A stretch of DNA of 64,000 nt from Tatlockia sp. (GCA_013697725.1 JACCWI010000019.1:31164-95163), one strand, 5' to 3'; shown: positions 1-10,070, numbered from the stretch's first letter. The notes: a model not told the origin generated them from the letters alone. Program-made: numbers and translations.

Positions 1-2144
1 GCCACTGAAATCCCTCGTTCATACATCATCGCCAATAATAATGCGGCTTCTGAACTACCTTTATCCGCTTCTTCTTTGGCCACTTTAAATGCAAGTCTTT
101 GTTTTTCAGGATCTGCACTATCCAACGCATTATAATAAGCCAATGGTAATTGCGCTTCAGCAATTCCCTGGCTCGCAGCACCTTGATAGAGACTTCTGAT
201 TAAATTAGTACGGTTCTCTTTAGCAGCCACACTAAAACCTGATTGCTTTTGTTTCACCAAATAATCAGCTAAACGATATTGTGCAGGACCATAACCATTT
301 GAAGAGGCTAGATGATACATTGCTAAAGCCTGTTGGACGTCAGGCTGAACAACTACAGCACCAGCAGGATCAGTAAAGCCTTTTTCATAGATATTTGCCA
401 AGGCATATTGGGCAAAACGATTGCCCTTAAAAGCCGCATCAATCATCCAATTCATTCCCTGTTTATAATCAATAGGCGTGGTTTGGCCTTCTAAATACAT
501 CACTCCCAAATTATATTCAGCGCGAATATCCAGTTGTGCAGCGGCTAATTGATAGTAGGTAATTGCTTGCTGTGGGCTTTTAACTACCCCAATACCATAT
601 TGATAGAGCTGCCCTATTTCAAATTGAGCTGAAGAATTTCCTAAAATGGCCTGGCCATAAAGTTCATTGAGAACTGATTGATAGTTGGATTTATTCTCCC
701 AACCTGCAGTTTGTTCTTTAAAGTAATTGAATTTTTGCGGGCCAGATTTTTCAGGATAAGGCGCACCTTCCTGAACCATTGACATCCGAGGTTTATGATC
801 GACAACCAGGGATTCATTCTTTTGCAAGGCAGCAATTTGCTTGTTCAAGGCATAGCGTGGGAAAGCCCAATTAGCTGAGGTTGAGGCATTTAAAGTCGGT
901 GCAATAAGATCAAAATAATCACTGATTGGGATGTTTTGTGGCTTAGCCATGACGAAATTAGGTTTATAGAGTTCTGAACGACTTAGTCCATCCATCTGTG
1001 GGGCGTAATTATAATTATTTTCTTTGAGAGATAAAGGGTTTTGCCAATTAGAGTAAATACCGCCAAGACCATAGTTGATAAGAGCAAAATTATCCACTTT
1101 ACCATCAGATAACCAACGAGCTGCTTGTACTTCTGCAGCAAGGTTTGAGGTTTTAGCTGTATTCTTTTCCTTGGCTTTGAGCTGCCATTGTTGGGCTAAC
1201 TGTGGATCTGCAGCAACACCCTTGCCATCTTTATACATCAGAGCTAAGGCTAGCTGTGCCTCTGGAGACCCTTTTTCAGCAGCTTGCTGAGTCCAATGGA
1301 AACTCATTTTAGGATCAACAAGCGAGGACTTGGGATCAGAATACAAGCGAGCAAGAGCCAATTCTGCTTTAGTACTTGGGTTAGCGGAATTTACTGCTTT
1401 TGTTAGCCAATCCAGCGCAGTGGATGCTTGGTTTTGTTTCATAGCCAATTCACCAAGTGCCACCATAGCAATATAAGATTTGTTCTCTGCAGCTTTCATT
1501 AAAAGGTGAAGCCCTTTTGTCTGATCTTTAGCTACAATTGAGCCATTTACATAAAGTTCTCCTAGACGAGCCTGTGCATTAACATCGCCTTGCTCGGCTG
1601 CTTTGCCTAACCAAATTACTCCAAGTTTCTTTGAGTTTTGATCACGACTATCCAGGAAGTAATTACCTAAGGTAGTTTGTGCGACAAAATTACCATTCTT
1701 AGCTGCTTCAATGTAATAACGTCTAGCCGTATCCAAATTAATTTTAGTGCCAACGCCAAAAAGATAAGCGGCAGCTGCATACATTTGCGCTGAACTGTCA
1801 CCTAGATCCGCAGCCTTTTTAAACCAATATAAGGCTTGCTCAGGATTTTTATCTTCGAGAAGATAGTAGCGCGCCAGCAATTGCTGGGCGGGTAAAATAC
1901 CTTTTTCTGCTGCCTGGCTAAAATAACGTAATGCCAAACTATTATTTTTTAATTGGCCGTAACCATATAAACGCATCCGTCCCAAATAATAATCTGCCAC
2001 CGGATCTTTACCTGCCTGACTAATGAGTGATTGTGCCGCCTGAATATAGTTTCCTTGGCGGTAAGCATCGATTCCCTCGCCAGCAAAGGCAAATTGGCTA
2101 CCTGTGGCTGTAACTAAGTATAACCAGGGTACGAATGATTTCAT
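1..2144 (-). CDS. enhC: Enhanced entry protein EnhC, Sel1-repeat (partial, C-terminus off window)
   Basis: An open reading frame runs on the minus strand from ATG at 2144 to the left edge without a stop, giving about 714 codons. It opens with a signal-peptide-like stretch (MKSFVPWLYLVTATGSQFAFA). After that come many Sel1/TPR-like units of about 36 residues with the A-x-x-x-L-G-x-x-Y signature, for example AQYALANIYEKG and AQARLGELYVNG. In L. pneumophila, EnhC is a periplasmic Sel1-repeat protein of roughly 1200 residues linked to host cell entry, intracellular growth and restraint of a lytic transglycosylase. The match here rests on repeat type, signal peptide and position directly after enhA and enhB. 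The C-terminal part is not visible, so completeness cannot be judged. Confidence 0.88.
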   Translation of the reverse strand, partial: MKSFVPWLYLVTATGSQFAFAGEGIDAYRQGNYIQAAQSLISQAGKDPVADYYLGRMRLYGYGQLKNNSLALRYFSQAAEKGILPAQQLLARYYLLEDKNPEQALYWFKKAADLGDSSAQMYAAAAYLFGVGTKINLDTARRYYIEAAKNGNFVAQTTLGNYFLDSRDQNSKKLGVIWLGKAAEQGDVNAQARLGELYVNGSIVAKDQTKGLHLLMKAAENKSYIAMVALGELAMKQNQASTALDWLTKAVNSANPSTKAELALARLYSDPKSSLVDPKMSFHWTQQAAEKGSPEAQLALALMYKDGKGVAADPQLAQQWQLKAKEKNTAKTSNLAAEVQAARWLSDGKVDNFALINYGLGGIYSNWQNPLSLKENNYNYAPQMDGLSRSELYKPNFVMAKPQNIPISDYFDLIAPTLNASTSANWAFPRYALNKQIAALQKNESLVVDHKPRMSMVQEGAPYPEKSGPQKFNYFKEQTAGWENKSNYQSVLNELYGQAILGNSSAQFEIGQLYQYGIGVVKSPQQAITYYQLAAAQLDIRAEYNLGVMYLEGQTTPIDYKQGMNWMIDAAFKGNRFAQYALANIYEKGFTDPAGAVVVQPDVQQALAMYHLASSNGYGPAQYRLADYLVKQKQSGFSVAAKENRTNLIRSLYQGAASQGIAEAQLPLAYYNALDSADPEKQRLAFKVAKEEADKGSSEAALLLAMMYERGISV

Positions 2145-2198
2145 GGTAACTCCCTCTTAATTTTTTTGTTTAAAACAAAAAATCTTTCTCAAAAATCC

Positions 2199-2753
2199 CT
2201 AGTTTCCTGGAATAATTCCGTAGTGCACTACGGAATTGACTGCACTGTTCCTTGAATTTGAATTAACCAACCAAAAATCACCACGGTTATTGAGTCCATA
2301 ACGAACATTAGTATACTCACAAATTAAAAGACTTTGACCACAATCCACAACGCGTCCATAGGGAGTCTTTTTATCCGGAGTCGTACAAATAAATCTTACC
2401 TGTTTTTCGCTAGTAGAGAAAACACCCCACTCTTTAGGACCAATTACATGGTTTAAAAAAGTTGAATGTGAACTTTCTTCAGAGCGCATTTGATAAAGAT
2501 TTAAAGTTTGACCCAACTCATTATGAAACAAATACATTGATTGTTTTTGTCCGGCTAGAGCAGGTAGCAAGTGAAGTGCTTGTAACTCAAACTTAAAACC
2601 CGTTTCACGACAGCCAATTGGAGGCCTGTTATCTTCTTTTTCTTTGGCAATCTTATCTTTTTCAATATCAACCTCAGCCTGAGCTACACCGACTGCAAAA
2701 AGAGACAGAAGGAAAGCACGACCCAGGGTTATTTTAATTAGTTTCGTTTTCAT
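2199..2753 (-). CDS. enhB: Enhanced entry protein EnhB-like, exported
   Basis: This 184-residue protein has an N-terminal signal peptide (basic MKTKLIKITLGR, hydrophobic LLSLFAVGVAQA), so it should be exported. The mature part has a charged linker (EVDIEKDKIAKEKEDNR) and then a compact domain with four cysteines, of unknown biochemical role. It lies between enhA, which it overlaps by 20 bp, and enhC, which starts 54 bp downstream. This is the gene order of the Legionella enh locus, and the name rests mainly on that. The overlap implies translational coupling with enhA. No catalytic motif is visible. Confidence 0.75.
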   Translation of the reverse strand: MKTKLIKITLGRAFLLSLFAVGVAQAEVDIEKDKIAKEKEDNRPPIGCRETGFKFELQALHLLPALAGQKQSMYLFHNELGQTLNLYQMRSEESSHSTFLNHVIGPKEWGVFSTSEKQVRFICTTPDKKTPYGRVVDCGQSLLICEYTNVRYGLNNRGDFWLVNSNSRNSAVNSVVHYGIIPGN

Positions 2754-3471
2754 TTGTACTCTCCTTGGTCAGGACTGGACGAACCACCACCTTAGTACCT
2801 AAATAGTTATTAGCTTCATTCGATAATTCGACAAAATTATGGTTTAACCATTCCGCATCCCGAGTAAACATTCTCACACAGCCATGGCTTGCTCTAAATC
2901 CTGGGATATCAGGGGAGCCATGTAAGGCAAAACCTTTATGGAAGTACATGCAGAAGGGCATTTTAGCGCCGCCCTTCCCCAAGGGATATACGTTTGAACG
3001 ACAGCGTTCATTTTCTTTAGAGAAAAAATGGAAGATACCGGTCATTGTCAGGCAAGATCTAGCCGCATCAGGGCATCGGTTACGTCCTGAGGAAACAGGT
3101 CCCCATTTGACTAATTTACCATCTCGGTCATAGGCGCCCCATGCTAATTTATCCTGGTCGACAATCACTTGTTTCTCACCATCTGGCTCAACTGTCAAAG
3201 GAAAAGGTGAGAAATCCAGCAGGGTTTTATTATTAAGATCTTTTGGAACAGCAATTACCTTACCCGCCCACAAGTTATTGTAGGAGCGGTTGAGACGTTG
3301 CACTACATCTCGTTGCTGTTCATTGGGATATAAGCTTTCCCAACTTTGCCCTGAACCCACTTTAATACATTGATAATTAGGATAAGCGCAAAGTGCTGTG
3401 CCAAAATAATTTGCAGCTTGAGGCGAGGCTGCTTGAAACATCAATGCAATCACCATTATTATTTTTTTCAT
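2734..3471 (-). CDS. enhA: L,D-transpeptidase (YkuD family), EnhA-like
   Basis: This 245-residue exported protein has a signal peptide ending near residue 20 (FQAASPQAA). Residues about 30-78 look LysM-like and could bind peptidoglycan. The YkuD catalytic domain covers about residues 100-235. Its signature is clear: H184-G185 followed by S-H-G-C-V-R at 195-200, with C198 as the expected nucleophile. Family members make 3-3 peptidoglycan cross-links or attach proteins to peptidoglycan in the periplasm. It is the first gene of the enhA-enhB-enhC operon. The divergent gap to the next gene (3472-3676) should hold its promoter. Substrate choice cannot be read from the sequence. Confidence 0.88.
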   Translation of the reverse strand: MKKIIMVIALMFQAASPQAANYFGTALCAYPNYQCIKVGSGQSWESLYPNEQQRDVVQRLNRSYNNLWAGKVIAVPKDLNNKTLLDFSPFPLTVEPDGEKQVIVDQDKLAWGAYDRDGKLVKWGPVSSGRNRCPDAARSCLTMTGIFHFFSKENERCRSNVYPLGKGGAKMPFCMYFHKGFALHGSPDIPGFRASHGCVRMFTRDAEWLNHNFVELSNEANNYLGTKVVVRPVLTKESTNENETN

Positions 3472-3676
3472 CTGTGATTCCCCTCGTTATACTCGTCATA
3501 TTAGCTATTGCAATGCAAGAAGCATGCTTAAATTAAAACTTCTTAAACTGTTCAATGACGCAGTTAGAGACGTTCTTCTCTCTATTTCGGATATATAGTA
3601 AAAAAGTTTAGCTTCTTGGGCAAAAAATAGAAGGGATAACTATAATTAGCTACATAGGCCTTATATTAGAAGACTT

Positions 3677-6217
3677 ATGAAAAAAGAAAAATCTATTAAT
3701 AATCAAGATAATAAAGTCAACCCTCTATCAGATAATTTTGATAATTATGAGGATCTGGAACGCAATATAATGCGCTCTAAAGACTGTATAATTGTTTTTA
3801 CTATCAAGGGTAAAATCTTATTTTACAATAAAGTCGCATTGCTCTATTTTCCTCATATAACCAAAAATATCATTGGCCATAGTCTTAAAAAATTCATTGT
3901 CAATAAAACCTCAACTCATAAACGGTTAATCTCAAGGGCCATGCAGTATTTTAAACAGGCTATAACAGGTTTACCCCAGCAATTTCAGTGGATTGTCGGC
4001 GCGCAGGTCCAACCCACAGAGGCTTATAACATTTTACTCAATACAACTAATCTAGATGGGAAACAGGTTATTATTGCCAGAATTATCGATATTCGTGATG
4101 TCAAAACTTTGGAAGGAGTACTTTTTTCATTAGCCAAAATATCTAATCGCGGTGATATTAATGAGGTAATTGATGATGTAATCAAATTAGCAGCAACAGT
4201 GTTTAACTGCGAGCTCGCTTTAGTGAGCCTGGTTGATTCGGGCTCTCAAGCGTTTACAGTGAGCTATTTTCACAAATTAAAAAAACAAAAAAATCTCAGC
4301 TATTCTATAGAGGACTTTCCCTGTTCTCAAGTTTTTAAAGAAAAAAAAATCTGTCTTTTTCAAGATAAAATTAATAATAAATATAATAAAATTAATCAGT
4401 TATCCAAGTACACTCTTACTGCCTATCTCGGCGGCCCCCTTCTAAGCCCAGCGGGAGCTGTGCTAGGTTTTTTGGGTATGTTTTCAACAACTAAAATCAA
4501 CTTTAATGCTTTGTTTAAAGACTTGTTTCAATTATTTATAGATAGGATTAACTTGGAAATTCAACGCTTATTGACTAATCAAAAATTACAATTTCTTGCC
4601 AGTTTTCCCCAACAGGATCCTAATCCAATTATTAGCCTTGATACTAAGGGCGAAGTAATTTTTTCCAATCAATCGGGTTCTGAGCTATTGGCCTATTGGT
4701 TAAGCCAGGGCGGCGAAATTCCACCTGAATTAAAAAAATCTTGCAAAGCCGCACAAAAAAAAGGGGTAGTTGTTCGAGAAGAATTTAAGGTTAATAGTCG
4801 AATTTATCTATTTACTCTAAGCTGGGTGAAGAATTTTTCTCAAATTAATATTTATGCAACTGATATTAGTGAACTCAAGTTTGCGCAACAGAAGATGCGC
4901 GATTTGGCCAATAATGACCGAGTCACTGGTTTGGCAAATCGACAATACTTTGAAACCACCTTAAACCAATATTTGATGGAAGCCAAAAAAGTTGGCAAGC
5001 AATTAGCAATTTTACTCATTGATTTGGATAATTTTAAATCAGTCAATGATACCTTGGGTCATCATATTGGTGATTTATTATTAAAAACCTTAGCGAAACG
5101 AATTTCAGGTTGCTTACGACAGAATGATTTTGTTGCTCGAGTTGGTGGCGATGAATTCGTTGTACTTTTAAAAGTAAAAAATTCCCATTCGATTGAATCA
5201 GTTGCTGATAAAATAAATCGGGCCCTGGCAACTCCCTTTGAGCTAGGCGATTCTCAAATAGAAACCTCATGCAGCATCGGTATTAGTTATTTCCCCCAAA
5301 ATGGAAGCACCACTACGGAACTACTTAGAAACGCCGACATTGCCATGTATCAAGCCAAGAAAAATGGTCGTAATCAATATATAACTTTCTCCAATATTAA
5401 GCATAGTGGTCAAAGTAAACGACGCTGCTTTATTAAAAGAGGTCTAAAAAATTCCAGCATTCACAAAGAATTATACCTGGACTACCAACCTCAATTCGAT
5501 TTAAATTCACAGAAAATAATAGGCTTTGAAGCCTTTCTTCGCTGGCGTCATCCAACCCAGGGTTTAATCTCACCTAATGAATTTATCCCCTTGGCTGAGT
5601 TAAATGGTTCAATCCATTCGATTGGTAATTGGGTAATTAATCAGGCCTTAGACGATTATAAAAACATCATGTCGTCTATTTCAAACGCAAAGTTAGCACT
5701 TAACATCACTCAAACTCAACTCAATGATCAGCATTTTATTGATTTTTTGTGTGAAAAAATTGATCACTTAAATTTGGATAACAATCTTGTCGTATTAGAT
5801 ATCGTCGAACAGAAAGCCAATTTAGTCAGCCCCCATCTTGACGAGCATCTACTCGCTTTGCAAAAAAGAGGTATTCAGCTAAGCCTCGATAACTATGGCA
5901 GTGCTCACACTTCCCTCACTCGCTTACTGGAAGTTCCCCTTAATATTGTCAAACTGGATCAAAATTTTTTGCATTCCTTTGAAGAACAGCCTCGTTTTAA
6001 AGCTTATCTAAGTGGAATCATTGAACTCGCAGAAAAACTGGAATTACAGGTCATTCAAAAAGGCGTGGAAAATGCCAATCAAAACGATTTACTAAAAATC
6101 ATAGGCTGTCGCTATGCCCAAGGCTTTTATTACTGCCCACCCATGCCAATTGAAATCTTGCAATATTATCTACTGCAATATTATCGTTTTAATAATGGCC
6201 TTAAACCTCAAGAATAA
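3677..6217 (+). CDS. PAS-GAF-PAS-GGDEF-EAL cyclic-di-GMP signalling protein
   Basis: This 846-residue protein has no obvious membrane segment and is probably cytoplasmic. Domains in order: PAS-like (about 29-140), GAF (about 145-295), a second PAS-like region (305-400), GGDEF (404-575) and EAL (590-830). The GGDEF site is intact (GGDEF at 490-494) with an RxxD inhibitory site (RQND, 481-484) exactly five residues upstream, so diguanylate cyclase activity with product inhibition is expected. The EAL domain looks degenerate. The EAL glutamate is kept (E618-A-F), but the usual DDFG reads DNYG and the usual EGVE reads KGVE, so two catalytic positions are altered. It is probably a cyclase with a non-catalytic, possibly c-di-GMP-sensing EAL. 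The stimulus sensed by PAS/GAF is unknown. Confidence 0.85.
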   Translation: MKKEKSINNQDNKVNPLSDNFDNYEDLERNIMRSKDCIIVFTIKGKILFYNKVALLYFPHITKNIIGHSLKKFIVNKTSTHKRLISRAMQYFKQAITGLPQQFQWIVGAQVQPTEAYNILLNTTNLDGKQVIIARIIDIRDVKTLEGVLFSLAKISNRGDINEVIDDVIKLAATVFNCELALVSLVDSGSQAFTVSYFHKLKKQKNLSYSIEDFPCSQVFKEKKICLFQDKINNKYNKINQLSKYTLTAYLGGPLLSPAGAVLGFLGMFSTTKINFNALFKDLFQLFIDRINLEIQRLLTNQKLQFLASFPQQDPNPIISLDTKGEVIFSNQSGSELLAYWLSQGGEIPPELKKSCKAAQKKGVVVREEFKVNSRIYLFTLSWVKNFSQINIYATDISELKFAQQKMRDLANNDRVTGLANRQYFETTLNQYLMEAKKVGKQLAILLIDLDNFKSVNDTLGHHIGDLLLKTLAKRISGCLRQNDFVARVGGDEFVVLLKVKNSHSIESVADKINRALATPFELGDSQIETSCSIGISYFPQNGSTTTELLRNADIAMYQAKKNGRNQYITFSNIKHSGQSKRRCFIKRGLKNSSIHKELYLDYQPQFDLNSQKIIGFEAFLRWRHPTQGLISPNEFIPLAELNGSIHSIGNWVINQALDDYKNIMSSISNAKLALNITQTQLNDQHFIDFLCEKIDHLNLDNNLVVLDIVEQKANLVSPHLDEHLLALQKRGIQLSLDNYGSAHTSLTRLLEVPLNIVKLDQNFLHSFEEQPRFKAYLSGIIELAEKLELQVIQKGVENANQNDLLKIIGCRYAQGFYYCPPMPIEILQYYLLQYYRFNNGLKPQE

Positions 6218-6234
6218 TTTAACGAGTGATTACT

Positions 6235-6260
6235 AAAGGTGAATTGCCTTTATTTTAACT
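6235..6260 (+). terminator. Weak hairpin after the GGDEF-EAL gene
   Basis: A short stem (AAAGG 6235-6239 with CCTTT 6247-6251, seven-base loop) is followed by a T-rich run. It sits 18 bases after the stop of the GGDEF-EAL gene. The stem is short, so termination would be inefficient. Confidence 0.3.
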
Positions 6261-6316
6261 TTTATGATAATATATTGAACTAACTATCAAACTGCGATTT
6301 ATCGGAGCTTCATTCA

Positions 6317-7231
6317 ATGCAAAAATTTAGATCGTTTGAGTCACCCAGCAAAATATTATTTCGTAGATTGGGAAAGATCGCGGAGCTTTTAGTTAGAAGC
6401 TACTATCACTTAAATGCCTTTGATGATCCTCTTAAAATTTTTGGTAAAGAGAGTTCCTGGTCATTAGTGTTGGGAGGTTTAAATCCACTTCTTGCAATGA
6501 CTAAGGATTTAGTAGACACCTTCAAACCCTACAAATCTAATTTTTATATTTGGCGCGATCTTTTACAACCCCTAAGAGGGCTTTCTAATGTTATTAAAGG
6601 ACTTCTAAATTTAGCTCTGGCACCTCTATTATTGGCAGTTGATACACTCAGAACTATTTATTTTTCGATAAAAGATAGAAGTTTAGCGAATTTTCCTCAG
6701 AACATGCTAAAAACGTTCGCACGTGCGCTTGGTGGTGTTGTTGATGGCCTAGCTAATATAACTCGAGGTTTAATACAAATTGGAACAACGCCTCTTAATT
6801 GGTTTTTACGAATGCCAATACGCGGTACTATAACAGCAAAAAAAGGTATGCCAATTCTAAAACAGCAATTATCGGATAAGGCTGAAAAATTAGAGCAACT
6901 GGTAAATAAAGAGCATAAACATGTTAATGACAGCCTTGAAATTGATTTACAAATGCAATATTTCAAAGGAAAAATAGATAAAGCATTTTATAGATGCCAA
7001 GAGGTAGGTATAAACAGGCTTTCGCTTAATTACAGCTTTACCTTTGTACCTAAGTTCACAACCACTAGGCCCGGAATTCAATTTCCTGGTAATGACTCTA
7101 CCGAGAACCGTAAATACGCACTTAATTTTTTAGGATTATTTAAGACAAATCCTACTAATGATTCCCTTACTGTAATCCAGAATTCATTCAACAATACTTT
7201 AGAAAATGATTCAAGCAGCCTTAAAGTTTAG
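6317..7231 (+). CDS. Hypothetical membrane-associated protein, paralog of the gene at 53843-54763
   Basis: I do not recognise this 304-residue protein as a named family. The start ATG has GGAG nine bases upstream. Residues about 55-80 carry a DLVDTFKPYK motif and then DLLQPLRG, a long hydrophobic stretch (about 90-120), and a second block with TPLNWFLRMPIRG near residue 160. The C-terminal half is polar. The same motifs, in the same order and spacing, occur in the 306-residue protein at 53843-54763 (DLTNTFKPYK, DFLQP, TPLTWFIKMPLRG), so the two are divergent paralogs. The hydrophobic parts suggest membrane association. It stands alone, convergent with uvrC. Confidence 0.7.
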   Translation: MQKFRSFESPSKILFRRLGKIAELLVRSYYHLNAFDDPLKIFGKESSWSLVLGGLNPLLAMTKDLVDTFKPYKSNFYIWRDLLQPLRGLSNVIKGLLNLALAPLLLAVDTLRTIYFSIKDRSLANFPQNMLKTFARALGGVVDGLANITRGLIQIGTTPLNWFLRMPIRGTITAKKGMPILKQQLSDKAEKLEQLVNKEHKHVNDSLEIDLQMQYFKGKIDKAFYRCQEVGINRLSLNYSFTFVPKFTTTRPGIQFPGNDSTENRKYALNFLGLFKTNPTNDSLTVIQNSFNNTLENDSSSLKV

Positions 7232-7261
7232 TTATTGAGTTTTAACTAACATTTGTTATCC

Positions 7262-7305
7262 TTCGTTGAATAGAATTTAAGAATATTAAGTTCCTGTTCA
7301 ACGAA
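7262..7305. terminator. Inverted repeat between convergent genes
   Basis: TTCGTTGAA (7262-7270) pairs perfectly with TTCAACGAA (7297-7305) across a 26-base AT-rich loop, in the gap between the membrane protein gene and uvrC. No U-tract follows on either strand. It may mark both transcript ends. Confidence 0.4.
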
Positions 7306-7309
7306 CCTT

Positions 7310-9148
7310 CTAAGGATGAAACAACTGATAAATACGTTCAGCCAATTCTTTATTAATACCCGCTACCTTCATAATTTCCTCTTTTGAGGCTTTGGTCAAT
7401 TCACGTAATCCGCCAAAACGCTGCAACAAGGCCTGACGTTTTTTGGGTCCAATGCCTTCTAAAGTTTCAAGGGAAGAATCAAAACCAGCTTTTTGTCTCT
7501 TTTTACGGTGCGTAGTAATGGCAAAACGGTGAGCTTCATCACGTATGTGCTGCAATAAATGCAAGGCGATTGAATCAGCCGGCAAGGTAATTTCCTGATT
7601 CTGTGCTACTAATATCAAACGCTCCCATCCTGCTTTGCGATCAGGTCCTTTAGCAATGCCAATGAGAGTTAAATCATTTTCAATACCTAGCTCACGTAAG
7701 ACTCGTTTCGCCACACCTACCTGTCCCTTGCCACCATCTATTATTAGCACATCGGGTAGAGTTAGCTGCTCTTTAAGTAGACGTTTGAAGCGACGAGATA
7801 GTGCCTGTTCCATCGCAGCATAATCGTCACCGCCGGTAATGTTATTGATATTAAAACGACGGTATTCATTGCGCTGCGGGCCTTCTGCAGCAAAAACCAC
7901 GCAAGAGGCTACAGTCTCCTCGCCTTGAGTATGGCTAATATCAAAACATTCCATTCGTTGAATCGGTTCATCACGCTGCAATAAGATTGCCAATGCTTTA
8001 TAACGGCTAGCAATCGTCGCCGATGAAGCTTGGTGTTCTGAAATCGACTGCCGAAGATTATTCAAGGCAAAATCAAGCCAACGAGCTTTTGTACCTCGTG
8101 GATTAATTTGGATTTTACAGGTTTTGCCGCGAAGCTCACTGAGCATGGTCTCAAGAATGGCTTGCTCGCAAATTGTTTCTTGAGTAATGATTAATGCCGG
8201 TATTCTTTCAGGAAATTCAACATAGTAAAACGCAACAAAAGCTTCAAAAATCTCCTGCCAAAGCGACTTTTCATCTGCTGCAAAGGCTTGTTTTGGCAGT
8301 GATGGGAAAAAACTTTGGCTAGCTAAAACATGGCCTTCTCGTATAGTTACACATTGTATACAGGCCAAACCCGGTTGAGCATCTATTACAATAATATCGG
8401 CATCACCACGTAGCTGAACAACCGCTTGCTGTTCCTGAATTAAACGAAGATGCTTAATCTGATCCCGCAAACTTGTCGCTTCTTCAAAAGCCAATCTCGC
8501 AACCGCTTCATTCATGCGCTTTGCCAACTCTTCCATAATTTGTCGAGATTTACCTTGCAAAAATCGGCTCGCATCTTTAACCGATTGTTGATAATCGGCA
8601 GCAGAAATATAGTTTGTGCAAGGCGCAGTACAACGTTTGATTTGATATTGCAAGCAGGGCCTTGAACGCCCGCTAAAATAACTATCGCTACAATTTCGAA
8701 TTTTAAATACTTTCTGAATTGTTCCTAAGGTTTCTCTTACAGCTGCCACACTGGGGTAAGGTCCATAGAACTCACCTCTTTGCGGTTTTTTTTTAGAACG
8801 GTACAATTCCATTCGTGGGAAAGGATTAGCACTAACATGGATATAAGGGTAAGACTTATCGTCACGTAGCAATACATTATACTTCGGTCGCAAAGACTTA
8901 ATCAGGCTGCTTTCTAATAATAGCGCCTCAGTTTCACTGCGGGTTACTGATACTTCCACACTGACTATTTGACTCACTAATGAACGAGTTTTAGCACCAG
9001 ATGACTGCTTTTTAAAATAGGAGCTTACTCGCTTTTTTAAATTACCTGCCTTACCCACATATAATATAGTGCCGCTAGCATCCACCATACGGTAAACACC
9101 GGGCTCGGTGGTAAGGTTGGCAAGAAATTGGGTAAAATCTGTTGTCAT
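7310..9148 (-). CDS. uvrC: Excinuclease ABC subunit C
   Basis: UvrC makes both incisions flanking a DNA lesion in nucleotide excision repair with UvrA and UvrB. The 612-residue length is normal. An N-terminal GIY-YIG domain ([20 protein letters not shown], about 15-34) makes the 3' cut. A UVR motif lies near 200-235, the UvrC RNase H-like endonuclease follows ([12 protein letters not shown] near 395, IIDGGKGQ near 465), and a C-terminal helix-hairpin-helix pair ([13 protein letters not shown]) ends the protein. It lies 116 bp downstream of letA on the same strand, the letA/uvrY/gacA-uvrC order common in gammaproteobacteria. No key residue appears lost. Confidence 0.97.
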   Translation of the reverse strand: MTTDFTQFLANLTTEPGVYRMVDASGTILYVGKAGNLKKRVSSYFKKQSSGAKTRSLVSQIVSVEVSVTRSETEALLLESSLIKSLRPKYNVLLRDDKSYPYIHVSANPFPRMELYRSKKKPQRGEFYGPYPSVAAVRETLGTIQKVFKIRNCSDSYFSGRSRPCLQYQIKRCTAPCTNYISAADYQQSVKDASRFLQGKSRQIMEELAKRMNEAVARLAFEEATSLRDQIKHLRLIQEQQAVVQLRGDADIIVIDAQPGLACIQCVTIREGHVLASQSFFPSLPKQAFAADEKSLWQEIFEAFVAFYYVEFPERIPALIITQETICEQAILETMLSELRGKTCKIQINPRGTKARWLDFALNNLRQSISEHQASSATIASRYKALAILLQRDEPIQRMECFDISHTQGEETVASCVVFAAEGPQRNEYRRFNINNITGGDDYAAMEQALSRRFKRLLKEQLTLPDVLIIDGGKGQVGVAKRVLRELGIENDLTLIGIAKGPDRKAGWERLILVAQNQEITLPADSIALHLLQHIRDEAHRFAITTHRKKRQKAGFDSSLETLEGIGPKKRQALLQRFGGLRELTKASKEEIMKVAGINKELAERIYQLFHP

Positions 9149-9167
9149 TTATAATCTGGATTTTGGC

Positions 9168-9195
9168 CTGTGATGCGAGCGTGCCTGTATCACAG
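9168..9195 (-). promoter_or_regulatory. Inverted repeat in the uvrC leader
   Basis: CTGTGAT (9168-9174) and ATCACAG (9189-9195) form a perfect 7-bp inverted repeat with a 14-base loop, 20-47 bases upstream of the uvrC start. On the minus strand, TATAAT-like sequences lie just upstream of it. It could be an mRNA hairpin or a protein site. No family can be assigned. Confidence 0.25.
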
Positions 9196-9264
9196 ACGTT
9201 AGTAGGTTTTAAAAGGTATTATACTATCAATTATAGCATTCGGCTTGAAAACTTAAGTTAAACC

Positions 9265-9927
9265 TTAGTCTTCATCTCTCATGGATTCAGTCGGCTGTTC
9301 AATTACACGATGTTTCATGGCTAAAAAGGTGAGCTCCACATCATTTTTGATGCCTAATTTGTCAAACATACGATAACGATAACCATTAATGGTTTTAGGA
9401 CTTAAAAACAATCGATCGGCGATTTCCTGCACGGTCATCCCTCTCGTAATCATTAACATAACTTGCATCTCACGCTCTGATAATAAATCAAAGGGCGATA
9501 CTTGTACGGCTTCCAGGCTATTAATTGCCATTTTTTGCGCAATTTCAGCACTTAAATATTTTTCACCCTTGGCTACCTTACGGATTGCTGCCGCCATTTC
9601 CTCAGCACCAGATTCTTTAGTCAGATAACCCATCGCTCCCAATTGTAAAACACGAGTTGGTAAGGGTTCAGCACACATAGCTGTTACAGCAATGACCTTA
9701 ACCTGGGGATGTGATTTCTTAAGACGTCGAGTGACTTCCCAACCGTCTATACCTGGCATTTTCATATCAAGCAGAACCACATCCGGTTTATGAGTTTTAA
9801 CCAAAGCTAAGGCTTGCTCTCCGCTCTCCGCGTCAGCAACTACATCCATATCAGGTAAATCATCCAATAATCGTCGGATGCCCATTCGCACGAGAGCATG
9901 GTCATCAACAATTAGAACTTTTATCAA
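9265..9927 (-). CDS. letA: Response regulator LetA (GacA/UvrY family)
   Basis: LetA is the DNA-binding response regulator of the LetA/LetS two-component system. In Legionella it drives the RsmY/RsmZ small RNAs and relieves CsrA repression on entry to the transmissive phase. The receiver domain (1-120) has the acidic pair in IVDDH and the phospho-acceptor D54 in LLDMKMPG. A LuxR-type HTH follows (LSEREMQVMLMITRGMTVQEIA and LSPKTINGYRYRM). I chose the TTG at 9927 as start because a strong AAGGAG lies six bases upstream and it gives the family's usual N-terminus (IKVLIVDDHALVR) and about 220 residues. A GTG at 9960 would add 11 residues not typical of the family. Confidence 0.92.
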   Translation of the reverse strand: MIKVLIVDDHALVRMGIRRLLDDLPDMDVVADAESGEQALALVKTHKPDVVLLDMKMPGIDGWEVTRRLKKSHPQVKVIAVTAMCAEPLPTRVLQLGAMGYLTKESGAEEMAAAIRKVAKGEKYLSAEIAQKMAINSLEAVQVSPFDLLSEREMQVMLMITRGMTVQEIADRLFLSPKTINGYRYRMFDKLGIKNDVELTFLAMKHRVIEQPTESMRDED

Positions 9928-10070
9928 GCGATGCTCCTTGGAAGCAGGGCCAATGAACACAAAACATGCTTTGATATTAGCAAGACTACTTGATCATTAC
10001 AATTAGACCTCTAGTAAAATGAAGCTAGAGGTTCAATACTGTCTCATTTTGCATCCAAAGCTGCCAGCGA

